From the NCBI RefSeq assembly GCF_016861975.1, contig NZ_BOMB01000001.1, positions 1-64,000 on the forward strand: a stretch of DNA of 64,000 bases. Direction: 5' to 3'. Source of the stretch: Actinocatenispora rupis. Lineage in GTDB: Bacteria > Actinomycetota > Actinomycetes > Mycobacteriales > Micromonosporaceae. Positions 15,986-25,568 of the stretch are shown in pieces; within the stretch, counting starts at the first letter, position 1; every line of letters begins with the position of its first letter. The position numbers and the translations under genes are program-made. The notes beneath the pieces were generated by a model. It searched no databases. It worked only from the letters and a program-made list of their open reading frames with translations, and was not told where the DNA came from.

Positions 15986-17023
15986 GTGGCCACACACAGA
16001 CAGCAGGGACCAGCCGATCCGCCGCCCTCGGACTACTCCGCCGGGGCGTACCGGAACGCCGACTATCCCCATGCCGGACCGGGCTATCCCGCCGACAGCA
16101 CCGCCGAGCGCCGGTACGCCGAGCGCATCCCGCGCTACCCCGACGGTGCCCCGTCCGGTACCCGTGAGGGCGCCCCGCCGCCCGACGAGGAGCTGCGCCT
16201 GATCGCCGACGACCTGCCCGGTGCCCGGCCGAACCCGCCGACCTCGGGCGATCAGTCCGCCCGGTACTCGACACCGACCGCGCCGTCCTCGGGCGAGCAG
16301 CCCGGCAACCGGTACACCAGGCCAAACCCGCCGTCCTCGGGCGAGCAGTCCAGCGCCCGGTACGCGGGGTCGAACCCGCCGACCGCGCCGACCTCACCGG
16401 CGCCGCCGGCCCGGCCCGTGTCGCCGTCCGCGCCGCCCGTACCGACGGGGGTGTCGGACGAGCCGACCGCCACGTACCCGGCGGCGCGGCCCGCCCCGAC
16501 ACCGCCCCAGCCGCCCACGTCCCAGCAGCCGGCGCCCCAACCGCCCGCCGAGCCGGCACCCCAACCCCAGCCCGCCGCCGCGCCGTACCAGCAGACCCAG
16601 CAGGCGCAGCAGCAGCCCGGTACACCGCTGTCGGAGTTGCTGCACGACGCGACGCAGTACACGGAGCCGGTGGGGCCGTACCCGACGACGCCGGCGCCGA
16701 CGCGCGACGACGGCGTGTACCGGGCGGGTGGCCGGCCGCAGCTCGCGTGGCTGCTCGCCGCGGCGGCGGTGCTGTTCGAGATCCCGGTCGTGTTCGTCCT
16801 GGTCCGTTCGCTGGCGGCGTCCGGCATCGTGGTGTCCGGCGTGGTGTCGGGCCTGCTCCTGCTGCCTGGCGTGCCGCTGTTCGCCGCGGGCCTCTACCAC
16901 CTGTTCTCCGGCCACATCGCGGTACGTCCCGGCGAGGGTGCCGCCGCGCTCACCCGCCGTCCGCTGGCCGTCCTGCTGGTGGGCACCGTCCTGCTGGTGG
17001 CCGGCGCGATGGCGGCCGGCTGA
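15986..17023 (+). CDS. Pro/Gln-rich membrane protein
   Basis: 345 aa. Residues 1-245 are a low-complexity Pro/Gln/Ser/Tyr-rich cytoplasmic arm containing repeated P-S-S-G-E-Q-x-x-x-R-Y units at about 75-130. The C-terminal 95 residues hold three hydrophobic helices (about 252-275, 280-305, 325-343). It resembles actinobacterial proline-rich integral membrane proteins of unknown function. It precedes rpsB but has its own leaderless-type promoter, and the rpsB promoter lies after it. Confidence 0.75.
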   Translation: MATHRQQGPADPPPSDYSAGAYRNADYPHAGPGYPADSTAERRYAERIPRYPDGAPSGTREGAPPPDEELRLIADDLPGARPNPPTSGDQSARYSTPTAPSSGEQPGNRYTRPNPPSSGEQSSARYAGSNPPTAPTSPAPPARPVSPSAPPVPTGVSDEPTATYPAARPAPTPPQPPTSQQPAPQPPAEPAPQPQPAAAPYQQTQQAQQQPGTPLSELLHDATQYTEPVGPYPTTPAPTRDDGVYRAGGRPQLAWLLAAAAVLFEIPVVFVLVRSLAASGIVVSGVVSGLLLLPGVPLFAAGLYHLFSGHIAVRPGEGAAALTRRPLAVLLVGTVLLVAGAMAAG

Positions 17024-17087
17024 CCGGGCCGGCGCCGACCGGGCCGCCGCCGCGTACTGCCGCTCGCGGCGTGCGCGGCGGCATCAG

Positions 17088-17284
17088 TACACTTGCCTCT
17101 TGGCGACCACTGCGGTGGTCGACCTCGCGTGTCCGCCATCGGTCGATCCGGTGGATGTCGGCTTCCCGGTCCCGTGTCCGCACGGGCGCCGAGCCGACGC
17201 ACGGGCACCAGGGCGGTGGCCACCGGTCACCGCGACAACCGGGAAGTACGGGCACGGACCCGTACACGATGTAAGGAGATCTCG
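17088..17284 (+). promoter_or_regulatory. rpsB promoter (TACACT) and long 5' leader
   Basis: TACACT at 17088-17093 is a good -10, giving a leader of about 185 bases before rpsB. The leader begins with a perfect hairpin (CGACCAC 17104-17110, loop TGCG, GTGGTCG 17115-17121) and ends with TAAGGAGA. S2 autoregulates rpsB-tsf through such a leader in other bacteria; the same role here is inferred. Confidence 0.5.
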
Positions 17285-18169
17285 GTGGCCGTCGTCACGA
17301 TGCGACAGCTTCTGGAGAGCGGGGTCCACTTCGGGCACCAGACCCGCCGGTGGAACCCGAAGATGAAGCGGTACATCTTCACCGACCGCAACGGCATCTA
17401 CATCATCGACCTGCGCCAGACCCTCGACTACATCGAGAAGGCGTACGAGTTCGTCAAGAGCACCGTCGCCCACGGCGGCAACGTGCTGTTCGTCGGCACG
17501 AAGAAGCAGGCGCAGGAGGCGATCGCCGAGCAGGCGACGCGCGTCGGCATGCCGTACGTGAACCACCGCTGGCTCGGTGGCATGCTCACGAACTTCAACA
17601 CGGTGTACAAGCGGCTGCAGCGGATGAAGGAACTGGAGTCGATCGAGCAGATCGGCGCCGACCAGGGGCTGACCAAGAAGGAGCGGCTGTCCCTGCAGCG
17701 GGAGAAGACCAAGCTGGAGCGCACTCTGGGCGGTCTGCGCGACATGCAGAAGCTGCCTGCGGCGATCTGGGTGGTGGACACCAAGAAGGAGCACATCGCC
17801 GTCGACGAGGCCCGCAAGCTGGGCATCCCGGTGATCGCGATCCTGGACACCAACTGCGACCCGGACGAGGTGGACTACCCGATCCCGGGCAACGACGACG
17901 CGATCCGTTCGGCGACGCTGCTCACGCAGGTGATCGCCACCGCGGCCGCGGACGGGCAGATCGCCCGTGCCGGTGCGGCGCTGGGTGACACGGAGAAGCC
18001 GGCCGCGACCGGCGCGTCGGCCGAGCCGCTGGCCGAGTGGGAGCGCGAGCTGCTGGAGAACCCGACCCCGGAGGCCGCCGAGAAGCCGGCCCCGGAGCAG
18101 GCCGCCGCCGAGTCCGCGGCGCCGGAGCAGGCCGCCGAGAAGCCCGCCGAGGCTGGCGCCGAGTCCTGA
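17285..18169 (+). CDS. rpsB: 30S ribosomal protein S2
   Basis: S2, 294 aa, GTG 17285 after GTAAGGAGATCTCG. Hallmarks: [19 protein letters not shown] (9-27), F-V-G-T-K-K-Q-A-Q and W-L-G-G-M-L-T-N-F, and the late [13 protein letters not shown] motif. About 50 C-terminal residues form an Ala/Glu/Pro extension of low complexity, longer than the E. coli protein. It forms an operon with tsf, separated by a strong stem-loop. Confidence 0.97.
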   Translation: MAVVTMRQLLESGVHFGHQTRRWNPKMKRYIFTDRNGIYIIDLRQTLDYIEKAYEFVKSTVAHGGNVLFVGTKKQAQEAIAEQATRVGMPYVNHRWLGGMLTNFNTVYKRLQRMKELESIEQIGADQGLTKKERLSLQREKTKLERTLGGLRDMQKLPAAIWVVDTKKEHIAVDEARKLGIPVIAILDTNCDPDEVDYPIPGNDDAIRSATLLTQVIATAAADGQIARAGAALGDTEKPAATGASAEPLAEWERELLENPTPEAAEKPAPEQAAAESAAPEQAAEKPAEAGAES

Positions 18170-18202
18170 GCCTCGCGCATCGAGGCGGTACGAACCACCC
18201 GG

Positions 18203-18228
18203 GCACCGGCACCCACGGGTGCCGGTGC
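18203..18228 (+). terminator. Strong stem-loop between rpsB and tsf
   Basis: GCACCGGCACC (18203-18213) and GGTGCCGGTGC (18218-18228) form a perfect 11-bp stem with a 4-base loop. No T-run follows, so it may attenuate or stabilise the upstream mRNA rather than terminate fully. Confidence 0.6.
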
Positions 18229-18324
18229 TCCGGCGTTCCGGCGGTCCCGTCGGCGACGCCGCGGCCGGCCCGGCCGGCCACCACTTCAGACAGCACAGAC
18301 CCATCGGGGACTAGAGAGAGAACC

Positions 18325-19143
18325 ATGGCTGACTTCACCGCCGCGGACGTGAAGAAACTCCGCGACCTCACCGGCGCCGGCATGATGGACAGCAAGAAGG
18401 CCCTGACCGAGGCCGACGGCGACTTCGACAAGGCCATCGAGCTGCTCCGTATCAAGGGCGCCAAGGACGTCGACAAGCGCGCCGGCCGTACCGCGGCGAA
18501 CGGGCTCGTGGCCCAGTCCGGCAACACCCTGCTGGAGCTGAACTGCGAGACCGACTTCGTCGCGAAGAACGGCGCGTTCATCGAGTTCGCGCAGGCGCTC
18601 GTCGAGCACGCCGACTCGACCCGTCCGGCCGACCTGGACGCGCTGCTCGCGTCGACGCTGCCCGACGGCCGTACCGTGGCGAAGGCGGTCGAGGAGGAGG
18701 CCGCCAAGATCGGCGAGAAGCTCGTCCTCAAGCGCTTCGCCGTGCTGGACGAGCCGGTCGCGGTCTACATGCACCGCAAGAGCCCCGACCTGCCGCCGGC
18801 CGTCGGCGTCCTCGTCACGTACGAGGGGGACAACCACGACGCGGTGCGCGCGGCGGCCATGCAGATCGCCGCCATGCGCCCGAAGTACCTGACGCGGGAC
18901 GAGGTGCCCGCCGACGTCGTCGAGAACGAGCGGCGCGTCGCCGAGCAGACCGCGCGTGAGGAGGGCAAGCCGGAGCAGGCCCTGCCCAAGATCATCGAGG
19001 GTCGCGTCAACGCCTACTTCAAGGACTTCGTCCTGCTGGACCAGGCGTCCGTGACCGAGAACAAGAAGAGTGTCAAGCAGGTGCTGGCGGACGCCGGCGT
19101 CTCGATCTCGAAGTTCGCCCGCTTCGAGGTCGGCCAGTCCTGA
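18325..19143 (+). CDS. tsf: Elongation factor Ts
   Basis: Guanine-nucleotide exchange factor for EF-Tu, 272 aa, ATG 18325 after AGAGAGAGAACC. N-terminal UBA-like domain with [19 protein letters not shown] (9-27). The EF-Tu-contacting block [14 protein letters not shown] (about 71-84) and two core subdomains follow. It has the long form seen in actinobacteria. After the stop lie two mutually exclusive hairpins before pyrH. Confidence 0.97.
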   Translation: MADFTAADVKKLRDLTGAGMMDSKKALTEADGDFDKAIELLRIKGAKDVDKRAGRTAANGLVAQSGNTLLELNCETDFVAKNGAFIEFAQALVEHADSTRPADLDALLASTLPDGRTVAKAVEEEAAKIGEKLVLKRFAVLDEPVAVYMHRKSPDLPPAVGVLVTYEGDNHDAVRAAAMQIAAMRPKYLTRDEVPADVVENERRVAEQTAREEGKPEQALPKIIEGRVNAYFKDFVLLDQASVTENKKSVKQVLADAGVSISKFARFEVGQS

Positions 19144-19199
19144 CACGGCGCACCCGGCGCCCCCGTCCGGCGGATACCGTCGTTCGGGGGCGCCGTGTC
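19142..19199 (+). promoter_or_regulatory. Mutually exclusive hairpins between tsf and pyrH
   Basis: GACACGGCGC (19142-19151) can pair perfectly with GCGCCGTGTC (19190-19199). GGCGCCCCCG (19156-19165) can pair perfectly with CGGGGGCGCC (19185-19194). The right arms share GCGCC, so only one can form fully: a switch-like geometry. Confidence 0.5.
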
Positions 19200-19326
19200 G
19201 TACCCGGGGGACCGGCGACGCGTCGAGCGTCTCATCGGGAGGGCAGCGGTCACCGTCGGCCGAGCGGGTCGGTACCGTGCATACCGCATCACGAGAGCCC
19301 GAGGGCAGCAGCGGAGGCGAGTGGAC

Positions 19327-20112
19327 ATGGCGGCAGGTACCTCAGCGGAGTCGGCACCGGCGCACACGTCGGAGCCGGGCACACCGCCCGCCGGCCGGTA
19401 CCGTCGGGTCGTCCTGAAGCTGTCCGGCGAGGTGTTCGGCGGTGGCGAGGTCGGCGTCGACCCGGACGTGGTCGCGGATCTCGCCCGCCAGATCGCCCAG
19501 GTCGTACGGCGGGGCGTGCAGGTGGCGGTGGTCGTCGGTGGCGGCAACTTCTTCCGCGGCGCGGAGCTGAACCAGCGTGGCATCGACCGCGCCCGCGGCG
19601 ACTACATGGGCATGCTCGGCACGGTGATGAACTGCCTGGCGTTGCAGGACTTCCTGGAGAAGCTCGGGATCGAGACGCGGGTGCAGACGGCGATCACGAT
19701 GGGCCAGGTGGCCGAGCCGTACATTCCGCGGCGCGCGATCCGGCACCTGGAGAAGGGCCGCGTGGTGATCTTCGGCGCCGGCGCCGGCATGCCGTACTTC
19801 ACGACCGACACGGTCGCCGCCCAGCGTGCCCTGGAGATCAAGGCGGACGTGGTCCTGATGAGCAAGAACGGCGTGGACGGGGTCTACACCGCCGACCCGC
19901 GGATCGACCCGACCGCGACGAAGGTGGACTCGATGAGCCTGGCCGAGGCGTTGCAGCGCGGCCTGACGGTCGCCGACGCCGCCGCGTTCAGCATGTGCGC
20001 CCAGAACGGGCTGCCCATGCTCGTGTTCGGCGCGGAGGGCACGGACACCGTCGTGCACGCCATCCTGGGGGAGAAGATCGGCACTCTGCTGACGCCGGGC
20101 CAGCCCGCCTGA
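19327..20112 (+). CDS. pyrH: UMP kinase
   Basis: Hexameric uridylate kinase (UMP to UDP) of the amino-acid-kinase fold, 261 aa. ATG 19327 follows GGAGGCGAGTGGAC. After a disordered ~20-residue N-terminus come [11 protein letters not shown] (28-38), [11 protein letters not shown] and [11 protein letters not shown]. Also present is the D-G-V-Y-T-A-D-P-R-x-D-P-T-A motif binding ATP. It is part of the conserved rpsB-tsf-pyrH-frr-cdsA cluster. Confidence 0.96.
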   Translation: MAAGTSAESAPAHTSEPGTPPAGRYRRVVLKLSGEVFGGGEVGVDPDVVADLARQIAQVVRRGVQVAVVVGGGNFFRGAELNQRGIDRARGDYMGMLGTVMNCLALQDFLEKLGIETRVQTAITMGQVAEPYIPRRAIRHLEKGRVVIFGAGAGMPYFTTDTVAAQRALEIKADVVLMSKNGVDGVYTADPRIDPTATKVDSMSLAEALQRGLTVADAAAFSMCAQNGLPMLVFGAEGTDTVVHAILGEKIGTLLTPGQPA

Positions 20113-20212
20113 CGCGGGCCACGACGTACGTTCCACCGTCCGAGGTCCGGGCCCGCATCCGGTCACGGTCGGCGACAATCTCCGACAAGACCGCGCCTAA
20201 GGAGGCGACGAA

Positions 20213-20770
20213 GTGATCGACGACACACTCCTCGAAGCCGAGGAGAAGATGGAACGGGCGATCGACCACGCGAAGGAGGACTTCGCCACGGTCCGCACCG
20301 GCCGGGCGAACCCCGCGATGTTCTCCAAGATCATCGTCGAGTACTACGGCGCGCCCACGCCGCTGCCGCAGCTTGCCTCCATCGCCATTCCGGAGGCGCG
20401 GATGGCGATCGTCAAGCCGTACGACGCGTCCCAGATCGGCGTGATGGAGCGCGCGATCCGCGACTCCGATCTCGGTGTCAACCCCAACAACGAGGGCACC
20501 CAGCTGCGGATCAACTTCCCGCCGCTGACCGAGGAGCGTCGCCGCGACATGATCAAGGTGGTACGCGGCAAGGGCGAGGACGCCAAGGTCGCCATCCGCA
20601 ACGTGCGCCGCAAGGCCAAGGAGGAGCTGGACCGCATCGTCCGCGACGGTGAGGCCGGCGAGGACGAGGTGCGCCGCGCGGAGAAGGATCTGGAGGACAC
20701 GACGCACAGGTTCATCGCGAGCGTCGACGAGATCCTGAAGCACAAGGAAGCCGAGCTTCTCGAGGTCTGA
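20213..20770 (+). CDS. frr: Ribosome recycling factor
   Basis: Splits post-termination ribosomes together with EF-G. 185 aa, the usual length, GTG 20213 after a textbook AAGGAGG (20199-20205); a GACAAT hexamer at 20174-20179 may be its own -10. Motifs: [11 protein letters not shown] (28-38), P-L-P-Q-L-A-S-I, the acidic E-E-R-R-R-D-M-I-K, and R-N-V-R-R-K-A. Its TGA overlaps the cdsA ATG. Confidence 0.97.
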   Translation: MIDDTLLEAEEKMERAIDHAKEDFATVRTGRANPAMFSKIIVEYYGAPTPLPQLASIAIPEARMAIVKPYDASQIGVMERAIRDSDLGVNPNNEGTQLRINFPPLTEERRRDMIKVVRGKGEDAKVAIRNVRRKAKEELDRIVRDGEAGEDEVRRAEKDLEDTTHRFIASVDEILKHKEAELLEV

Positions 20771-21960
20771 TGGCGAGTATCGGACCGTACTCCTTCGAGC
20801 CGCAGCCCAGCGGGCGCGGCCGGCACCGTGCGCCCGATCCGGACCCGGACGGGCCGGTTCGCCGTCCTCCGGAACCGGCGCCCGGCCCACCGGCCGAACC
20901 GCGCTGGGACGGGCCGTCCTGGGACGAGCCCGCCGCGCCGGGACGGGACGAGTCGGCCGGCCCGCGCTGGGACGAGACGGCCGAGCAGGCCGTCCCGCCG
21001 GTGCGCGCGGACCGGCCGCCCGAGCCCACCGGGTACGCCGCGCCACCGGCGCCTGCCCCGGTACCGGCGGAGGCCGTACCGGTGCCGGCGCCGCCGGTGG
21101 ATCCGCCCGCCGCGCCGCCGGAGTCCGGTAAGCCGCGGGCGGGTCGTAACCTGCCGGCGGCGATCGGCGTGGGCGTCGGTCTCGGTGTGGTGGTGCTCGC
21201 GTCGCTGTTCCTCTGGCGCCCGGCGTTCCTGGGCGTGGTGGCGGTCGGCGTGGTGGTGGGCACCTGGGAGACGGTCCGGGCGTTCGGTCGTGCGGCCGAG
21301 CCGGAGAAGCGCACCCGCCCACCGCTGGTACCGCTGCTGGTCGGTGCGGTCGCGATGCAGGGGCTCGCCTGGTTCGGCGGGCTGGAGGCGCTGACCATCG
21401 GTCTGGTCTTCACCCTGACCGCCGTGCTCATCTGGCGGCTCGCGGACGGTCCGCCGGGCTTCCGGCGGGACGTGACGTCCGCGGCGCTGATCGCGGCGTA
21501 CGTGCCGTTCCTGGCCGGCTTCGGCACCCTGCTGGCCCGCCCGGAGGACGGCGCCGAGCGCATCGTCGCGGCCCTCGCCATGGTCGTCCTCAGCGACACC
21601 GGCGGGTACGCGGTGGGCGTGTTCCTGGGTCGGCACAAGATGGCGCCGCGGATCAGCCCGGGCAAGTCCTGGGAGGGTTTCGCGGGCTCGGTGGTCACGA
21701 CGGCCATCGGCGGCGCCGTCCTGCTGTTGCTCCTCTTCCACGTACCGGTGTGGTGGGGGGCGTTGTTCGGTGTGGCGGTGAGTCTCGCGTCGGTCCTGGG
21801 TGATCTGGTCGAGTCGATGATCAAGCGCGACCTGGGCATCAAGGACATGGGCCACCTGCTTCCCGGCCACGGCGGCGTGATGGACCGGCTGGACTCGATC
21901 CTGTTCGCGGTACCGGTGTCGTTCGCGCTGCTCAGCGTGCTCGCACCGGCGGCCGGATGA
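20770..21960 (+). CDS. cdsA: Phosphatidate cytidylyltransferase with long Pro-rich N-terminus
   Basis: Makes CDP-diacylglycerol from phosphatidic acid and CTP, the branch point for phospholipids. 396 aa: residues 1-125 are a cytoplasmic Pro/Asp/Arg-rich, disordered arm (repeated P-R-W-D-x-x-x units). They are followed by about eight membrane helices. The CDP-alcohol signature S-M-I-K-R-D-L-G-I-K-D and L-P-G-H-G-G-V-M-D-R-L-D-S (about 348-378) is intact. Translationally coupled to frr (TGATG). Similar long N-terminal arms occur in actinomycete CdsA. Confidence 0.95.
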   Translation: MASIGPYSFEPQPSGRGRHRAPDPDPDGPVRRPPEPAPGPPAEPRWDGPSWDEPAAPGRDESAGPRWDETAEQAVPPVRADRPPEPTGYAAPPAPAPVPAEAVPVPAPPVDPPAAPPESGKPRAGRNLPAAIGVGVGLGVVVLASLFLWRPAFLGVVAVGVVVGTWETVRAFGRAAEPEKRTRPPLVPLLVGAVAMQGLAWFGGLEALTIGLVFTLTAVLIWRLADGPPGFRRDVTSAALIAAYVPFLAGFGTLLARPEDGAERIVAALAMVVLSDTGGYAVGVFLGRHKMAPRISPGKSWEGFAGSVVTTAIGGAVLLLLLFHVPVWWGALFGVAVSLASVLGDLVESMIKRDLGIKDMGHLLPGHGGVMDRLDSILFAVPVSFALLSVLAPAAG

Positions 21961-22026
21961 GAGGCGTGTGGTGAACATCCTGCCGGGGCGGGCAATCGTG
22001 CGTGGGCGTGGGACACTGGCGGAGTC

Positions 22027-23154
22027 ATGACAGCCCTGCCCTTGATCGCCGAGCCCCGCGACCGGCGCCGCACCCCCACACCCCGGCATCTCGCCGACCT
22101 CGACATGTCGGCACGCCGGGACGCCGTGGTCGCGCTCGGTGAGCCGGCGTTCCGCGCCAACCAGCTCTCCAAGCACTACTTCGACCGGCTGGTCGACCCG
22201 TCCGCGCCGGACGTCGCCGAACAGCTGACCGACATCCCCGCCGCCGCCCGGTCCCGGCTCGCCGCCGAGCTGTTGCCGGTCCTCGCCACTCCGGTGCGGC
22301 GGATGACGGCGGACGCCGGCGCCACCCACAAGACGCTCTGGCGGCTGACCGACGGCGCGCTCGTGGAGAGCGTCGCGATGGGCTACCCGGACCGGGTGAC
22401 GGTCTGCGTGTCCTCGCAGGCCGGCTGCGGCATGGCCTGCCCGTTCTGTGCCACCGGGCAGGGGGGCCTCACCCGTAACCTGTCGACCGGCGAGATCGTG
22501 GAGCAGGTGGTGGCCGCCGCCCGGCTCGCGGCGTCCGGCGGCCTGGCCGGATCGCCGCAGCGGTTGTCCCGTGTGGTGTTCATGGGCATGGGCGAGCCAC
22601 TGGCCAACTACAACCGGGTGATCACCGCGGTGCGCAGGATCACCGAGCCGTCCCCCACCGGGCTCGGCCTGTCGCAGCGGCATGTCACCGTGTCCACCGT
22701 GGGTCTGGTACCGGCGATCCGGCGCCTGACCGACGAAGAGATGAACGTCACGCTCGCGGTCTCCCTGCACGCGCCCGACGATGAGCTTCGCGACGAGCTG
22801 GTACCGGTGAACAACCGGTGGAAGGTCGCCGAGGTACTGGACGCGGCATGGGACTATGCGTCGCGAACGGGACGGCGGGTGTCGATCGAGTACGCAATGA
22901 TTCGGGATGTGAATGACCAGCCATGGCGGGCCGACCTGCTGGGTCGACTGCTGTCCGATCGGCTGGCACACGTCAACCTCATCCCGCTCAACCCGACGCC
23001 GGGCAGCCGGTGGGACGCGAGTCCCAAGCCGGTCGAACAGGAGTTCGTCCGGCGGTTGCGGTCCGCTGGTGTGCCGACGACGGTGCGGGACACCCGGGGT
23101 CGGGAGATTGACGGTGCGTGTGGACAGCTTGCGGCTGCGGAGGTGGGCGAGTGA
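22027..23154 (+). CDS. rlmN: Dual-specificity rRNA/tRNA adenine C2-methyltransferase RlmN
   Basis: Radical-SAM methyltransferase for A2503 of 23S rRNA and A37 of some tRNAs. 375 aa. The cluster motif C-x3-C-x2-C is Cys134/138/141 in [21 protein letters not shown] is the SAM-binding motif, and the C-terminal catalytic cysteine is Cys365 in I-D-G-A-C-G-Q-L. An N-terminal RlmN accessory domain precedes the barrel. It overlaps the next gene by 4 bases (GTGA). Confidence 0.95.
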   Translation: MTALPLIAEPRDRRRTPTPRHLADLDMSARRDAVVALGEPAFRANQLSKHYFDRLVDPSAPDVAEQLTDIPAAARSRLAAELLPVLATPVRRMTADAGATHKTLWRLTDGALVESVAMGYPDRVTVCVSSQAGCGMACPFCATGQGGLTRNLSTGEIVEQVVAAARLAASGGLAGSPQRLSRVVFMGMGEPLANYNRVITAVRRITEPSPTGLGLSQRHVTVSTVGLVPAIRRLTDEEMNVTLAVSLHAPDDELRDELVPVNNRWKVAEVLDAAWDYASRTGRRVSIEYAMIRDVNDQPWRADLLGRLLSDRLAHVNLIPLNPTPGSRWDASPKPVEQEFVRRLRSAGVPTTVRDTRGREIDGACGQLAAAEVGE

Positions 23155-24524
23155 GTCAACAGGGTCAACGGTTCCGCCGGCGCGCGCTGCGGCGTGGCTA
23201 CAAGGTCGACGAGGTCGACGAGTTCCTGGAACGCGTTGAGGCCACCCTGGCCGGTCAGCCCCTCGGGGCCCCGGTGTCCTCGCGGGACGTCCACGACTTC
23301 GTCTTCCGGGTCCGGTTCGGCGGGTACGACGAGTGGCAGGTCGACATGCACCTCGACCGGGTGGAGCGTCAGCTCGCCGCGTTCGAGGAGGGCGGCGGTG
23401 CCCCGGTCCAGGCCGAGCCGGCGCAGCTGGCGTCCGGCGGTTCGGCGTTCGCGCTGCCGCCGGGCGATCCGAACTTCGGCGCCCCGCACCACGACCCCGT
23501 CCCGCAGCACGACCCGTACGCGCCGGACGACCGCCCGCAGTATCCGCAGGACGACCGCGCGCCGTACGACGACCGCCCGCAGTATCCGCAGGACGACCGC
23601 GCGCCGTACGACGACCGTCCGCAGTACCCGCACGACGACCGTCCGCAGTACGACGACCGGCCGCAGTATCCGCAGGACGACCGGCCCCGGCCGATGCGCG
23701 AGGACGAGCCGACGATGATCCGGCCCGGTCGGGCCACCGCGTCGGTACCGTCCGGGCAGCCGATGCCGGGTCAGGACCGACCCACGTCCGGTGCGCCCAT
23801 GCCGACCGGCCGCGCCGGCGCGCACCACCCGGTGCAGCCGCAGCAGGAGGACTTCACCCAGAAGCTGCCGCCCGTCGGCGGTGGGTACGAGTCCGGCCCG
23901 GAGTACCCGAAGACGAGCGGCCGGCGCTTCGACCGCGAATCCCAGCGGTACGAGGACACCAGCCGGTACGAGCCGGAGCCTCCGCGGTTCGCCCCGGAGC
24001 AGCGGTACGAGCAGCCCCGCGGTGGGTACGAGCCGCAGGGCTACGACGACCGGCGGTACGAGCCGGAGCCGCAGCCGCCGCGGTTCGAGCCGACCGGTGA
24101 GATCCGGCGCGCCGAGCCGGAGCCGCCGCACCGCGGCTACGACCAGGCGTACGAGGCGCCGCAGCCGGCAGCCAACCGGTTCGAGACGGGCTTCGAGCCG
24201 GGTCGGCACGGCAAGGTCGACATGACGACCGAGATCCCGGCCGTCGACTCGCCGTTCACCCCGGACGACCTGCACCACCTGGAGCAGGTCCGCCGCACGT
24301 TCCAGGTGCGACGGTTCGGCAGCGGGTACGACCCGCAGCAGGTGAACCGGCTGTTCGACGCGATCGCGGCGACCATGTCGGGTCGTTCGAGCGTGCAGGT
24401 CTCCGACAGCGAACTCGACCCGGGCCAGTTCAGCCTGGTGCAGGGCGGGCTGTTCGAGGCCGAGGTGGACGGGGCGCTGCGCGACGTGCGGGACATGTTC
24501 GCCCGCCGCGGCATCGCCCGCTGA
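23151..24524 (+). CDS. DivIVA-domain protein with internal 14-residue repeats
   Basis: 457 aa, GTG 23151 overlapping the rlmN stop. Two DivIVA-type coiled elements: [13 protein letters not shown] near the N-terminus (about 15-27, extended to about 75) and [15 protein letters not shown] in the last 85 residues. The middle is a disordered Asp/Arg/Pro/Tyr/Gln-rich linker with four 14-residue units [14 protein letters not shown] (126-181), then Tyr/Glu/Pro-rich repeats. DivIVA-like proteins mark cell poles and wall growth in actinobacteria; that role is inferred. A strong terminator follows. Confidence 0.8.
   Translation: MSQQGQRFRRRALRRGYKVDEVDEFLERVEATLAGQPLGAPVSSRDVHDFVFRVRFGGYDEWQVDMHLDRVERQLAAFEEGGGAPVQAEPAQLASGGSAFALPPGDPNFGAPHHDPVPQHDPYAPDDRPQYPQDDRAPYDDRPQYPQDDRAPYDDRPQYPHDDRPQYDDRPQYPQDDRPRPMREDEPTMIRPGRATASVPSGQPMPGQDRPTSGAPMPTGRAGAHHPVQPQQEDFTQKLPPVGGGYESGPEYPKTSGRRFDRESQRYEDTSRYEPEPPRFAPEQRYEQPRGGYEPQGYDDRRYEPEPQPPRFEPTGEIRRAEPEPPHRGYDQAYEAPQPAANRFETGFEPGRHGKVDMTTEIPAVDSPFTPDDLHHLEQVRRTFQVRRFGSGYDPQQVNRLFDAIAATMSGRSSVQVSDSELDPGQFSLVQGGLFEAEVDGALRDVRDMFARRGIAR
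23526..23693 (+). repeat. In-frame 42-bp tandem repeats in the DivIVA-domain gene
   Basis: 23526-23567 and 23568-23609 are identical 42-base units. Two further diverged units run to 23693. They encode four copies of a 14-residue D-D-R-P-Q-Y-P block. Identity of the first two at silent sites points to recent duplication. Confidence 0.85.
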
Positions 24525-24589
24525 ACCGGATCCCGGCGAGGGGAAGCGTCGGGATCGTCCGGTCGCGCGTCACCACCGTTCCGTCGTAC

Positions 24590-24620
24590 GGGAGGGCCCG
24601 GGGATCATCCCGGGCCTCCC
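24590..24620 (+). terminator. Terminator hairpin after the DivIVA-domain gene
   Basis: The segment starting GGGAGGGCCCGGGGAT is complementary to ATCCCGGGCCTCCC except for two single-base bulges: a 14-bp GC stem with a one-base loop. No T-run. Confidence 0.6.
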
Positions 24621-24960
24621 GTCACGTCCTGGCCGACTCAGCGCCGACTCGGCGCGATGCGCGCGCATTCGCTTACGTACCAACGCAAGGCGTACGGCGC
24701 TGTCGCCGGGGCGTACCCGGGGATTGTCGTCGACGGGCATGCGGATGTCCGGGGATCCGACGGCCCGGGGCTGTGATGTGACGGTGTCAGGCCGTCGGAC
24801 GCGAGGTGCCGCACGCCGGCCTGGGCGGGCGCAGAGTGCTTGATCGTCCGGTTGCGAGTTGTTGCGGGCCGACCGGCGCGGCCGGCGTACGGCCATGGCC
24901 CGGCGGAGGCCGACGGCGCGATGATTCCGGTTGATGCGGGCGGTCAGGCGGTGCGGCTCC

Positions 24961-25006
24961 GCGCCGTCAGGCATCGCCGCGCCGTCAGGCATCGCCGCGC
25001 CGTCAT
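24961..25006 (+). repeat. 18-bp tandem repeat, 2.5 copies
   Basis: GCGCCGTCAGGCATCGCC at 24961 and again at 24979 is identical; a third, partial copy (GCGCCGTCA) begins at 24997. Confidence 0.8.
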
Positions 25007-25044
25007 ACGGTGCTGACGGACGGTCTTGCGTCGTGAGACGACGA

Positions 25045-25075
25045 GGTCCCGGGCCGTGGAGCGTGGCCCGGGACC
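25045..25075 (-). terminator. Terminator hairpin after the DUF2631-like gene
   Basis: GGTCCCGGGCC (25045-25055) and GGCCCGGGACC (25065-25075): a perfect 11-bp stem with a 9-base loop, just beyond the stop of the leftward gene. Confidence 0.6.
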
Positions 25076-25109
25076 GTGGTCGGTGCGGCGGCGGATGCGC
25101 CGCGGGAGG

Positions 25110-25334
25110 TCAGCGACGGAAGCCGTTCTTCCTCAGCAGCCAGTCGACGACCACGGCGAGCACGAGGATCGCGGCGGTGACGACCAGGAAGACGTCCTCG
25201 ACGTGACCCTGCTGGTTCCCGATCAACATCAGCAGGCAGATGGCGGCGCAGATGATCGCGCCGGCGCGGGCGGCCTTGCGGCTGATCGGCTTGCGCTGGT
25301 CGGGCGACGTGATCTGCTCGGACGATCCGGACAC
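25110..25334 (-). CDS. Small two-helix membrane protein, DUF2631-like
   Basis: 74 aa from GTG 25334, preceded by an excellent AGGAGG. Polar N-terminus S-P-D-Q-R-K-P-I-S-R-K, then two hydrophobic helices (about 24-40 and 47-66) and a basic tail W-L-L-R-K-N-G-F-R-R. The S-P-D-Q-x-K-P start, the G-N-x-x-G-x-V-E-D-V-x-L segment and the position near cdsA/rlmN/dxr suggest DUF2631; that family name is from memory. Function unknown. Confidence 0.75.
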   Translation of the reverse strand: MSGSSEQITSPDQRKPISRKAARAGAIICAAICLLMLIGNQQGHVEDVFLVVTAAILVLAVVVDWLLRKNGFRR

Positions 25335-25472
25335 GGGACAGCCTCCTGGGACGCGTGAACGGTCCCAGTCTGGCATGAGGCCGGGCGGGACGTTGCGGAG
25401 ACCCTGCCGATCTTCGGGACGTGCCGATCTTCGGCTCACCCGGGTGGCCGTCCGGTGCGCCGGGGTCCGCAC

Positions 25473-25478
25473 TAGGCT
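25473..25478 (+). promoter_or_regulatory. Candidate -10 of the MBL-Rieske gene (TAGGCT)
   Basis: TAGGCT 90 bases before GTG 25569; would give a leader of about 80 bases with GGGAGG next to the start. Confidence 0.45.
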
Positions 25479-25568
25479 GGGGGCTCGTCCGTCGGCCCGG
25501 TCGACGGTTGGCGGAGATGCCCGCGTCGCCGGCGGGAACACGAGTCGTACGAACGGGAGGACCGTGCG

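Larger units (their letters stand above)
24525..25109. other. 585-base convergent gap
   Basis: Lies between two 3' ends and holds two terminators (24590-24620 and 25045-25075) and an 18-bp tandem repeat. A minus-strand open frame at 24570-24992 is Arg-rich without family likeness. No RNA gene seen. Confidence 0.55.

Noticed and set aside
24570-24992. Minus-strand 140-residue open frame in the DivIVA/DUF2631 gap
   Set aside because: Arg-rich composition, no ribosome site, no family likeness, and its start lies in an 18-bp tandem repeat; typical of random frames in GC-rich DNA.
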